Source: Acetivibrio thermocellus ATCC 27405 (GTDB lineage Bacteria; Bacillota; Clostridia; Acetivibrionales; Acetivibrionaceae). Taken from it: a DNA stretch of 64,000 bases. Shown here piece by piece: positions 7,153-15,832 of the stretch. The notes under the pieces are model-generated. The model was not told where the DNA came from, made no database searches, and worked only from the letters and a program-made list of their open reading frames with translations. How positions within the stretch are numbered: the stretch's first letter is position 1; every line of letters starts with the position of its first letter. Position numbers and translations under genes: made by a program. The stretch covers positions 806,001 to 870,000 of the forward strand of contig NC_009012.1 of the NCBI RefSeq assembly GCF_000015865.1, in the 5' to 3' direction.

Positions 7153-9599
7153 ATGTTAAAGAAAAAACAATAATATCTCTTGTACTGGCAGCAATAATTC
7201 TGGGGAGTATTATTCAGCCTTTTGAAATTGCCAATGCTCAGTATTACCGTGAGGGAACGGGAAGTTATACCGTAGTTTTGCCACCGGGTGCTAAGGTACC
7301 TCAGGCAGAGATTTACAAGACATCCAATTTACAGGGGGCAGTTCCGACCAACAGCTGGGAAAGCTCAATTTTATGGAATCAATATTCACTTCCGATATAT
7401 GCTCATCCTTTGACATTTAAATTTAAAGCCGAAGGTATTGAAGTAGGAAAGCCTGCATTGGGAGGCTCGGGAATAGCTTATTTTGGCGCCCATAAAAATG
7501 ACTTTACCGTTGGACACTCATCTGTCTACACTTTTCCTGATGCAAGGGCGGATAAAATATCCGATTTTGCCGTCGATGCGGTTATGGCTTCAGGTTCAGG
7601 CAGTATCAAGGCTACATTGATGAAGGGAAGTCCTTATGCTTATTTTGTTTTTACAGGCGGAAATCCCAGAATTGATTTTTCCGGTACTCCTACAGTGTTT
7701 TACGGGGATTCCGGCAGCCAATGCCTTGGCGTTACAATAAACGGTGTAAATTACGGGCTTTTTGCTCCGTCTGGCTCAAAATGGCAGGGAATTGGAACAG
7801 GTACGATAACTTGCATACTTCCGGCGGGAAAAAACTATTTTTCAATTGCGGTTTTACCTGACAACACAGTTTCCACTCTTACATATTATAAAGATTACGC
7901 CTACTGCTTTGTGACAGATACAAAAGTGGAATGGAGCTACAATGAGACAGAAAGCACTCTTACCACCACTTTTACGGCAGAAGTTTCCGTAAAGGAAGGG
8001 ACAAACAAAGGCACAATTCTTGCCCTTTACCCTCATCAATGGCGAAACAATCCGCATATTTTGCCTCTTCCATATACTTATTCGACACTGAGAGGCATAA
8101 TGAAAACAATTCAAGGTACAAGCTTTAAAACTGTATACCGCTACCATGGAATTTTGCCCAATCTCCCTGACAAAGGAACCTACGACAGGGAAGCATTGAA
8201 CAGATATATCAATGAACTGGCTTTGCAGGCAGACGCTCCTGTTGCCGTTGACACCTATTGGTTTGGAAAGCATCTTGGCAAGCTTTCATGCGCCCTTCCC
8301 ATTGCGGAGCAGCTTGGAAATATTTCTGCAAAAGACCGCTTTATAAGCTTTATGAAATCATCTTTGGAAGACTGGTTTACCGCAAAAGAAGGAGAAACGG
8401 CAAAACTATTCTATTACGACAGTAACTGGGGAACTTTGATAGGTTACCCTTCAAGCTACGGAAGTGATGAAGAGTTAAATGACCATCATTTTCATTACGG
8501 TTATTTTCTTCACGCCGCGGCCCAAATAGCGTTAAGAGACCCGCAATGGGCATCCCGTGACAATTGGGGAGCAATGGTTGAGCTCTTAATCAAGGATATT
8601 GCAAACTGGGACAGAAATGACACAAGGTTTCCTTTCCTAAGAAATTTTGACCCCTACGAGGGCCATTCCTGGGCTTCGGGTCATGCCGGATTTGCCGACG
8701 GCAACAATCAAGAGTCATCATCGGAGGCCATCAACGCATGGCAGGCAATAATTTTATGGGGAGAAGCAACAGGAAACAAAACGATAAGAGACCTTGGAAT
8801 TTATCTTTATACCACTGAAGTTGAAGCTGTCTGCAATTACTGGTTTGATTTGTACAAAGACATATTTTCACCTTCCTATGGACATAATTACGCTTCCATG
8901 GTGTGGGGAGGCAAATACTGCCATGAAATCTGGTGGAACGGTACAAATTCCGAAAAGCATGGCATAAACTTTTTGCCAATCACAGCCGCTTCATTGTATC
9001 TTGGAAAAGACCCGAATTATATAAAGCAAAACTATGAGGAGATGTTAAGAGAGTGCGGAACGTCACAGCCTCCCAATTGGAAGGATATACAGTATATGTA
9101 TTATGCCCTTTATGATCCTGCGGCGGCTAAAAATATGTGGAACGAAAGCATTGTTCCGGAAGACGGAGAAAGCAAAGCCCATACTTATCACTGGATTTGC
9201 AACCTTGACAGTTTGGGGCTTCCTGATTTCAGTGTTACTGCAGACACACCCCTCTACTCGGTATTTAATAAAAACAACATCAGAACCTATGTTGTTTACA
9301 ATGCTTCATCGTCTGCAAAAAAGGTTACTTTTTCCGACGGAAAAGTAATGACGGTGGGGCCTCATTCCATGGCAGTTTCAACCGGCAGTGAAAGTGAGGT
9401 TTTGGCCGGAGATTTAAACGGTGACGGCAAAATAAACTCCACAGACATAAGCCTTATGAAGAGATACCTTTTAAAGCAAATTGTAGACCTGCCGGTGGAA
9501 GATGATATTAAAGCTGCAGACATAAACAAAGACGGCAAAGTTAATTCAACCGACATGTCGATTCTAAAAAGAGTGATATTGAGAAATTATCCGCTTTAA
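7153..9599 (+). CDS. cellulosomal GH81 endo-beta-1,3-glucanase with type I dockerin; signal peptide out of frame
   Basis: The catalytic region (about residues 1-690, counted from codon 7278) is a family GH81 laminarinase: PTNSWESSILW near the start, NDHHFHYGY with the expected catalytic Asp at D402, and NNQESSSEAINAW with conserved E479 and E483. A short linker leads to two dockerin repeats (about 711-773: DLNGDGKINSTDISLMKRYL and DINKDGKVNSTDMSILKRVI), which would anchor the enzyme to scaffoldin cohesins; the Ser-Thr pairs are the usual type I recognition residues. The frame is open from 7113, but no normal start precedes TTG 7278. ATG 7153, with an AAGGAGAG ribosome site, encodes MLKKK and would read into a signal peptide (ISLVLAAIILGS ... 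ANAQ) only if the A6 run at 7162-7167 had seven As. Confidence 0.9.
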
Positions 9600-9803
9600 G
9601 TTGAAGTTACAGGTGCAATATGAGAAAATATATAATGAAGTAATAAAGATAATATCAAAAGCATAAAGAATATTCCAAATTTTACTTAAACAGATTAGCT
9701 TATTTGTTTTGTGCTGGTTTGTAATAATGTGCATTTGTTATACCAATAAACGGCATGGGAATGCTGTTTTTAAGTATAGCGTCATTTATAGGGGGGAAGG
9801 AAA

Positions 9804-11519
9804 GTGGTAAAAAAGAATGTCGGATTGAGGTTTCTTTCAATCCTGATTCTTATGGCACTTCTCATTGGAAATGTCCAAAGTTTTAATGTGGCGGCGGCAG
9901 AAGGGGTTATAGTCAACGGAACTCAGTTTAAAGACACATCGGGAAATGTGATACATGCCCATGGGGGAGGCATGTTAAAGCATGGTGACTATTATTACTG
10001 GTACGGTGAATACCGGGACGACTCCAACTTGTTTTTGGGTGTAAGTTGCTACAGGTCAAAAGATCTTGTAAACTGGGAATACAGAGGAGAAGTGCTGAGC
10101 CGAAATTCCGCTCCTGAACTGAATCACTGCAATATTGAAAGACCGAAAGTCATGTACAACGCATCAACCGGTGAATTTGTCATGTGGATGCACTGGGAGA
10201 ACGGCATAAACTACGGTCAGGCAAGAGCAGCTGTTGCGTATTCCAAAACGCCCGACGGCAAATTCACATACATTCGAAGCTTTCGTCCCATGCAGGATAC
10301 CGGCGTTATGGATCATGGCCTTCCGGGATATATGTCAAGGGACTGCAATGTATTTGTGGACACTGACGGCAAGGGATATTTTATATCCGCAGCCAATGAG
10401 AACATGGACCTGCACCTTTATGAGCTGACACCTGACTATAAAAATATTGCATCCCTTAAGGCAAAGCTGTTTGTCGGACAGCAGAGGGAAGCACCATGCC
10501 TTATAAAGAGAAACGGCTACTATTACCTTATTACTTCCGGTTGTACAGGTTGGAACCCGAATCAGGCTAAATACGCATATTCCAAAGATTTGGCCAGTGG
10601 CTGGTCCCAGCTTTACAATCTTGGTAATTCAACCACCTACAGGTCACAGCCGACTTTTATCATTCCCGTTCAGGGAAGCTCGGGAACCAGTTATCTTTAT
10701 ATGGGTGACCGTTGGGCCGGTGCCTGGGGAGGAAAGGTTAATGACTCCCAATATGTATGGCTTCCCTTAAACTTCATATCCGATACAACACTTGAACTGC
10801 CCTATTATGACTCTGTAAAGATTGATGCTTCTTCAGGAATAATTTCCGAGTACATACCGGACACTACACGCTACAAGCTGGTAAACAAAAACAGCGGAAA
10901 AGTCCTGGATGTTCTTGACGGTTCTGTCGATAATGCAGCCCAGATAGTCCAATGGACCGATAACGGGTCTTTGAGTCAACAGTGGTACCTTGTGGACGTG
11001 GGCGGTGGTTATAAAAAGATTGTAAATGTAAAGAGCGGAAGAGCCTTGGATGTAAAAGACGAATCCAAGGAAGACGGTGGAGTATTAATACAATATACCA
11101 GCAACGGCGGATATAATCAGCACTGGAAATTCACAGACATAGGTGACGGGTATTACAAGATTTCCAGCCGCCACTGCGGAAAACTTATAGATGTGCGAAA
11201 ATGGTCAACGGAAGACGGCGGAATAATTCAGCAGTGGTCCGATGCCGGAGGAACAAATCAGCATTGGAAGCTGGTGCTTGTATCAAGTCCCGAGCCTTCA
11301 CCATCACCTTCTCCCCAAGTGGTTAAAGGAGATGTAAACGGCGACTTGAAAGTAAATTCAACGGATTTTTCCATGTTAAGAAGATATTTACTTAAAACCA
11401 TTGACAATTTTCCGACAGAAAACGGAAAACAGGCTGCCGATTTGAACGGAGACGGCAGAATAAACTCTTCGGATCTTACAATGCTGAAAAGATACTTGCT
11501 TATGGAAGTGGATTTGTAA
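9804..11519 (+). CDS. cellulosomal GH43 exo-beta-1,3-galactanase with CBM13 and type I dockerin
   Basis: 571 residues from GTG 9804, preceded by GGGGGGAAGG. Order: signal peptide (1-32, ending NVAAAEG), a GH43 five-bladed propeller (about 33-350; YYWYGEYRDD, GLPGYMSRDCNVFVD, QREAPCLIKRNGYYYL), a ricin-type CBM13 with three QxW-like repeats (about 355-490; LSQQWYL, YNQHWKF, TNQHWKL), a Pro/Ser linker (PEPSPSPSP) and a dockerin (about 505-571; DVNGDLKVNSTDFSMLRRYL, DLNGDGRINSSDLTMLKRYL). This layout equals the characterised C. thermocellum exo-beta-1,3-galactanase Ct1,3Gal43A as I remember it; it releases galactose from beta-1,3-galactan of arabinogalactans. It follows the GH81 gene by 204 bases in which I see nothing definite. 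Confidence 0.9.
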   Translation: MVKKNVGLRFLSILILMALLIGNVQSFNVAAAEGVIVNGTQFKDTSGNVIHAHGGGMLKHGDYYYWYGEYRDDSNLFLGVSCYRSKDLVNWEYRGEVLSRNSAPELNHCNIERPKVMYNASTGEFVMWMHWENGINYGQARAAVAYSKTPDGKFTYIRSFRPMQDTGVMDHGLPGYMSRDCNVFVDTDGKGYFISAANENMDLHLYELTPDYKNIASLKAKLFVGQQREAPCLIKRNGYYYLITSGCTGWNPNQAKYAYSKDLASGWSQLYNLGNSTTYRSQPTFIIPVQGSSGTSYLYMGDRWAGAWGGKVNDSQYVWLPLNFISDTTLELPYYDSVKIDASSGIISEYIPDTTRYKLVNKNSGKVLDVLDGSVDNAAQIVQWTDNGSLSQQWYLVDVGGGYKKIVNVKSGRALDVKDESKEDGGVLIQYTSNGGYNQHWKFTDIGDGYYKISSRHCGKLIDVRKWSTEDGGIIQQWSDAGGTNQHWKLVLVSSPEPSPSPSPQVVKGDVNGDLKVNSTDFSMLRRYLLKTIDNFPTENGKQAADLNGDGRINSSDLTMLKRYLLMEVDL

Positions 11520-11735
11520 ATTTACATGCAAAAATTACAAATAGTAACAAGCTATCTTTTGTCATACATCTTTGAACTGGCCAGGACGGCAAACACCCAG
11601 TTGATATGCCTTACTGGTCATATGCAGGTGGATATCTACATGCAGTTTGATGTGATGTACAGCCTCTTGCAAAGTAAAACACGAACAAATGACTCTGTTC
11701 TGAATAATCTGAATAATCAAAAATATAAAAAAATA

Positions 11736-11765
11736 AATCCTCAGGTCCAATCCTGGGGATTTTTC
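11736..11765 (+). terminator. terminator after the GH43 gene
   Basis: AATCCTCAGG pairs with CCTGGGGATT (one G-T pair) around TCCAAT and runs into TTTT. It overlaps the start of an 18-bp tandem repeat. Confidence 0.8.
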
Positions 11766-11811
11766 ATATTAGCAAGATTTTTCATATTAGCAAGATTTTT
11801 CACATTAACAG
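11759..11811 (+). repeat. 18-bp tandem repeat, two perfect copies and one decayed copy
   Basis: ATTTTTCATATTAGCAAG is repeated at 11759-11776 and 11777-11794, followed by a degenerate third copy (ATTTTTCACATTAACAG). The unit begins inside the terminator T tract, so duplication may have started there. Together with 11520-11758 this 315-base gap shows no convincing gene. Confidence 0.85.
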
Positions 11812-11834
11812 GATTCTCATATTAATAATCCATA

Positions 11835-12404
11835 TTAACGGTCGAGTTTTACTACAACTTTTTCTCCGTAGAGTATAGGGTCTATTTCCAACATAAGGTC
11901 TTTTGCATCTTCAGGTATTTCAAAAGCCACTTCACCTCTGACACTGTTTCCCGGTGTTATTTCACCGTCAACATTTCCTTTTAAATCGGGCACAAGTGCC
12001 GTGTCATAAGTTAATTTTTCTCCGTCAATCAACGTAAACATCAGCATTGAACTAAAATTAAAGGTTTCATTGCTCTTGTTCTCAATACTAACATCAATTG
12101 CATACCAGATGTTGCCGTTTTCGGGGGAAAGAAACCTGTTTTCAGGAACTTCTCTTGTACCATTCACAATAAATATTATGTTGTTTAGCTCAACAATATC
12201 ACCCAGATTATATGATTTTATCCTGCTTTCCTCCGAAACAGCAGGAGTCATGGGCTCAGCTGTTTTTGCTGCTGTATCAGGTTTATTGACACCGGTGCCG
12301 GTTGGCAGTGCTGTATCTTTTCCTGCATTTTGAGGAACAAAACCGCCGCATCCGACAAGCAGAAAAACGACCGTAAAAATCAGCAATGCTGCAAACTTTT
12401 TCAT
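11835..12404 (-). CDS. DUF4352 lipoprotein
   Basis: 189 residues. N-terminus MKKFAALLIFTVVFLLVGCG is a lipoprotein signal with lipobox LVGC, so the protein is anchored outside the membrane. A Thr/Pro-rich linker (about 25-60) is followed by an immunoglobulin-like DUF4352 domain (YNLGDIVELNNIIFIV, WYAIDVSIENKSNETFNFS, PGNSVRGEVAFEIPED). Such domains occur in telokin-like extracellular proteins of Firmicutes; no enzymatic role is known. GGAG precedes the ATG. It is transcribed towards the GH43 gene and may use the terminator hairpin between them. Confidence 0.85.
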   Translation of the reverse strand: MKKFAALLIFTVVFLLVGCGGFVPQNAGKDTALPTGTGVNKPDTAAKTAEPMTPAVSEESRIKSYNLGDIVELNNIIFIVNGTREVPENRFLSPENGNIWYAIDVSIENKSNETFNFSSMLMFTLIDGEKLTYDTALVPDLKGNVDGEITPGNSVRGEVAFEIPEDAKDLMLEIDPILYGEKVVVKLDR

Positions 12405-12560
12405 GTTACCACTCCTGGTTTACTTTTGGTTTTAAATATATAATTTTCAAGGGAGATTTGTACGGAAAAGACCTTTGTTAAGCTTGTACAGCTTTAAATT
12501 ATAGCGACAAAGTATTTTTAAATCAAATGAAAATAAAGGTACAGCAAAGTAAGGAATATA

Positions 12561-12601
12561 AAAACAGCGCCTTACTGCAATCTATGTAAGACGCTGTTTT
12601 T
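12561..12601 (-). terminator. terminator of tRNA-Pro (hairpin usable on both strands)
   Basis: AAAACAGCG-C-CTTAC pairs with GTAAG-A-CGCTGTTTT, a 14-bp stem with one mismatch. On the minus strand it lies just past the tRNA 3' end and is followed by TTTTATATT. Confidence 0.8.
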
Positions 12602-12603
12602 AG

Positions 12604-12681
12604 TGGTCGGAGTGACTGGATTTGAACCAGCGACCTCTTGCACCCCAAGCAAGCACTCTAACCAAGCTGAGCTACACCCCG
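12604..12681 (-). tRNA. tRNA-Pro (anticodon GGG)
   Basis: The minus strand folds as a cloverleaf: acceptor CGGGGTG with CACTCCG, D-arm with TAGCTCAGCTTGGTTAGAG, anticodon arm CTTGC-TTGGGGT-GCAAG giving anticodon GGG, T-arm GCTGGTTCAAATCCAGT, discriminator A, and an encoded CCA end. A TATAAT box lies about ten bases before the 5' end. Confidence 0.95.
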
Positions 12682-12814
12682 ATACGCTTTGTTATTATAG
12701 CATACTCTTTTTAAAATGTAAATACTAATTTAGATATTTTTTTATGTATAAAAATTGCAAAATGTGATGATAATTAAAATAAAAATAACCAAATTTTTTA
12801 AGGAGGACAAATAT

Positions 12815-13627
12815 ATGCTTAGCGATGATGTGACGTCATCAACTGAGCCTCAGAAGTGCAATAAAATTAACAAGGCAAACAGAATATACGGAATAATAAT
12901 ATATTTTTTATCTGTTGCTATAATCAGTCTGATAGTCAACAACATTATAATATACAATTGGTACAATGATACAAAAAAACGGTTTAAGGATACTTTTCTC
13001 AGAGTCCAAACCATGTCTGAGGAAAATATGAATTTGGAAACCTTAAATGAAACTTTGAAAAATGAGTATGCTTTGCTGAAGGAAGACTATGACAGGCTAT
13101 TGAATGAAAATGAAAGTATAAAAAAGGAGTTTGAAGAACTTAAGAAAAGAAACGCTGATATTGAGAGAATAAACAAAGAATTGGTAGAAGACAATATAGA
13201 ACTTCAAAATACATTAAAAATGGCTGCAGCAGCAGGAATAAAGCCTCAAAACTATACAGAATTTAAAGGACTGAGCTCAAGAAGCTCAATTGACAGAGGT
13301 GAATACATCGGAAAATTTTTAGGAACGGCGTATACCCCGTCTAAAGAAGAATGCGGCAATGATAACGGAATAACCAATTCCGGCAAACCTATAATTCCCG
13401 GAATATCTGTTGCAGTTGACAAAAATTACTGGCCTTTTGGAACTGTATTTTATATTAAAGGATTGGGGTATGCGGTGGCCATGGATACAGGCAGTGCAAT
13501 CAAAGGTAAATATAGATTCGACTTTGCAGTATTCGACAAAAACTTCGCAAACAAATTGGGAGCAAATTACTGGGATGTCTATCTGGTAAAAATGGGCAAC
13601 GGGAAAGTTGAAGACATCTCTCTATAA
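12815..13627 (+). CDS. membrane-anchored coiled-coil protein with C-terminal 3D (RlpA/MltA-like) domain
   Basis: 270 residues from ATG 12815, chosen because AAGGAGG stands ten bases upstream; the open frame reaches back 20 codons but without a ribosome site. A polar N-terminus is followed by one membrane helix (IYGIIIYFLSVAIISLIV), a long coiled coil (about 60-150; ENMNLETLNETLKNEY, NADIERINKELVEDNIEL), and a double-psi beta barrel with the 3D motif (VAMDTGSAIKGKYRFDFAVF). Similar 3D proteins act on or bind peptidoglycan in spore formers. An outward-facing enzyme such as a lytic transglycosylase is plausible but not shown. It stands alone, followed by a terminator. Confidence 0.8.
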   Translation: MLSDDVTSSTEPQKCNKINKANRIYGIIIYFLSVAIISLIVNNIIIYNWYNDTKKRFKDTFLRVQTMSEENMNLETLNETLKNEYALLKEDYDRLLNENESIKKEFEELKKRNADIERINKELVEDNIELQNTLKMAAAAGIKPQNYTEFKGLSSRSSIDRGEYIGKFLGTAYTPSKEECGNDNGITNSGKPIIPGISVAVDKNYWPFGTVFYIKGLGYAVAMDTGSAIKGKYRFDFAVFDKNFANKLGANYWDVYLVKMGNGKVEDISL

Positions 13628-13640
13628 AAAAGCTCCAAAA

Positions 13641-13668
13641 AGAAGTGCGTATTGGCACTTCTTTTTTT
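13641..13668 (+). terminator. terminator after the 3D-domain gene
   Basis: AGAAGTGC pairs with GCACTTCT around a six-base loop and is followed by TTTTTTT. Confidence 0.9.
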
Positions 13669-13756
13669 ATGACTTTTTAATTTGCGACTTTTTATTATTT
13701 TTATTAAATATTATTAATTTAAAGGAATTCATGCCTTAAAGGTAGAATAGGACTAA

Positions 13757-13800
13757 GGTGGCACAAACACAAGCGTATAACTTTTATCTAACAAGGGGGG
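13757..13800 (+). promoter_or_regulatory. hflK leader carrying a motif shared with the 22-kb small RNA
   Basis: Upstream of hflK, TGGCACAAAC followed by ACAAGCGTATA is 19-of-21 identical to TGGCAAAAAC followed by AAAAGCGTATA at the 5' end of the RNA candidate near 22027. In both places a -10-like box (TAGAAT here, TATAAT there) lies 7-10 bases upstream, so the motif would be at the transcript start. Its role is unknown. Confidence 0.4.
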
Positions 13801-13806
13801 AATGAA

Positions 13807-14775
13807 ATGGAAGCAATAAACGTGGGAGGCAATTTTAGAAAAGCTGCAAAGCTTCCAGTGAAACTGATTATTGGAGCAATTGTATTAGTAATCTTTGCAA
13901 TTCTTTTTTTTAACTCATTTTACACCGTAACCGATCAGGAACAGGCTGTGGTGCTTACTTTTGGCAAGGTTACAAGCATAGAAAGCGCGGGAATTCATTT
14001 TAAATTGCCATATCCGATACAGTCGGTTATAAAAGTACCGGTACAAATGACCCAAAAGCTGGAACTGGGCTACAGAGACCAAGGTGACGGCAGGTATGTA
14101 ACTGTGGATGAAGAGTCAAAAATGATTACGGGAGATTTTAATATAGTAAAGATTGACTTCTTTATCGAATGGAAGGTTTCCGATCCGAAAAAGTATCTTT
14201 TTAATTCAGAGGATCCCAAAAACATACTCAGAGACTCAAGTCTAAGTGCCGCACGTTCTGTCGTAGGTTCATCAACCATTGATGATGTGCTTACCAGCGG
14301 AAAAATTGCAATTGAGAACGAGATTAAGGAAAAGCTGATAGCAAGCCTTGATGCCTATGATATCGGAATTCAGGTGCTGGATGTAAAAATACAGGATTCG
14401 GAACCGCCCACGGAAGAAGTGAAGCAGGCATTCAAGAACGTGGAAAATGCAAAGCAGAGCAAGGAGACGGCCATGAATGAGGCAAACAAATACAGAAACA
14501 CAGAGATTCCAAAGGCCCAGGCGGAAGCCGACCGTATATTGCGCAATGCAGAATCTCAAAAGCAGACAAAGATAAATGAGGCCAGGGGAGAAGTGGCCAA
14601 GTTTTTAAAAATGTATGAGGAATACAAGAATTATAAAGATGTCACAAAGACAAGGCTTTATCTTGAGGCAATGGAAGAGATACTTCCGGGTATTACGGTT
14701 TATATTGAAGATAATTCTTCCGGTGTTCAAAAGCTTGTTCCGCTAAAGCCGTTTGATTCAGAGGGGGGCGAATAG
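13807..14775 (+). CDS. hflK: HflK, SPFH/band-7 membrane protease regulator subunit
   Basis: 322 residues. One N-terminal membrane helix (LIIGAIVLVIFAILFF) is followed by the SPFH domain (TVTDQEQAVVLTFGK, ... FIEWKVSDPKKYLF) and a charged coiled coil (about 210-270; NEANKYRNTEIPKAQAEAD). HflK and HflC form the large membrane cage that encloses and modulates the FtsH protease. Start ATG 13807 follows GGGGGG by six bases; an out-of-frame ATG lies between them. The hflC start is one base past the hflK stop, so the two are translated together. Confidence 0.9.
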   Translation: MEAINVGGNFRKAAKLPVKLIIGAIVLVIFAILFFNSFYTVTDQEQAVVLTFGKVTSIESAGIHFKLPYPIQSVIKVPVQMTQKLELGYRDQGDGRYVTVDEESKMITGDFNIVKIDFFIEWKVSDPKKYLFNSEDPKNILRDSSLSAARSVVGSSTIDDVLTSGKIAIENEIKEKLIASLDAYDIGIQVLDVKIQDSEPPTEEVKQAFKNVENAKQSKETAMNEANKYRNTEIPKAQAEADRILRNAESQKQTKINEARGEVAKFLKMYEEYKNYKDVTKTRLYLEAMEEILPGITVYIEDNSSGVQKLVPLKPFDSEGGE

Positions 14776-14776
14776 A

Positions 14777-15646
14777 ATGATAAAAAAGGCAGTTTTGGTT
14801 TGTACCTTGATATTTGCGCTGATTATATTGTTTTCCGGCATCTTTATTGTCACGGAAGGTGAATATGTATGCATAAGAAGGTTTGGAAAAATTATTGATA
14901 CAAAAGACTCTGCCGGGTTATACTTCAAGATGCCGTTTATTGACAGCAAGTTAACCCTTCCCAATAAAAAAATACTTTACAACCTTCCGGCGTCAAACGT
15001 ATTGACAAAGGACAAAAAAGACATGGTTATTGACAACTATGTTATCTGGCAGATATCCGACCCAGTGGAATTTGTCAAGTCAATAGGTTATATATCGGAA
15101 GCGGAAAGACGGATTGACGCAGCGGTTTACAATACCGTAAAAAATACAATGGGCACTCTTGAGCAAAACAGTATTATCAACGAAAAACTTTCCGGCAGAG
15201 GAAAATTCGATAAAATTGTAACCGATGAGGTCGCAAGGCAGCTTAGTGGTTATGGCATTACAGTGTATGATGTAAAAATAAAGAAGCTGGATTTGCCTGT
15301 TGAGAATGAAGAAACCGTATATGAGAGAATGATATCCGAAAGAGAAAAAATAGCAGAGCAATACAAGGCTGAAGGTGAATATGAGGCAAACAAAATAAAA
15401 AATGAAGTGGATAAACAGGTAAACATTATTATATCAGAAGCTAAAGCCAGCGCCCAGGAGCTAATCGGTGAAGGAGAAGCCGAATATATCAGGATTCTTT
15501 CCGAGGCATATTCAGGTGAGAAGAAAGAGTTTTATGAATACGTAAAAACCCTTGAAGCAATGAAAGCATCTCTTAAAGGCGAAAAGACGCTGATACTTCC
15601 CATAGATTCACCTATAACAAAATATTTTAGGAATATTGATAATTAG
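14777..15646 (+). CDS. hflC: HflC, SPFH/band-7 membrane protease regulator subunit
   Basis: 289 residues from ATG 14777, with GAGGGGGG inside the 3' end of hflK as ribosome site. N-terminal membrane helix (AVLVCTLIFALIILFSGIFIV), SPFH domain (VTEGEYVCIRRFGKIID, VIDNYVIWQISDPVEFVKSI) and C-terminal coiled coil (MISEREKIAEQYKAEGEYEA) ending in PIDSPITKYFRNIDN. Partner of HflK in the complex around FtsH. A strong terminator follows, so hflK-hflC is a two-gene operon. Confidence 0.9.
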   Translation: MIKKAVLVCTLIFALIILFSGIFIVTEGEYVCIRRFGKIIDTKDSAGLYFKMPFIDSKLTLPNKKILYNLPASNVLTKDKKDMVIDNYVIWQISDPVEFVKSIGYISEAERRIDAAVYNTVKNTMGTLEQNSIINEKLSGRGKFDKIVTDEVARQLSGYGITVYDVKIKKLDLPVENEETVYERMISEREKIAEQYKAEGEYEANKIKNEVDKQVNIIISEAKASAQELIGEGEAEYIRILSEAYSGEKKEFYEYVKTLEAMKASLKGEKTLILPIDSPITKYFRNIDN

Positions 15647-15691
15647 AACTCTTTTAAAGATAAGGAAACAAAAGTATACGAAAAGCAAAAG

Positions 15692-15732
15692 GAGTGCTGC
15701 CCAATTTAATAACAAAGCAGTGCTCTTTTTTT
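15692..15732 (+). terminator. terminator after hflC
   Basis: GAGTGCTGC (15692-15700) pairs with GCAGTGCTC (15717-15725) using two G-T pairs, then T7. Confidence 0.8.
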
Positions 15733-15832
15733 GTATATTTAGAAGTTTTGCGAACAATAATATGATTAGATATGGCACCGAAAGCAATATATATTTGAAT
15801 TATGACTTAGTTTCCTTAAGGAGTGTAAATAT

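Noticed and set aside
11526-11825. 99-residue open frame after the GH43 gene
   Set aside because: It runs through the terminator and tandem repeat, has no ribosome site and the repeated peptide is just the DNA repeat.
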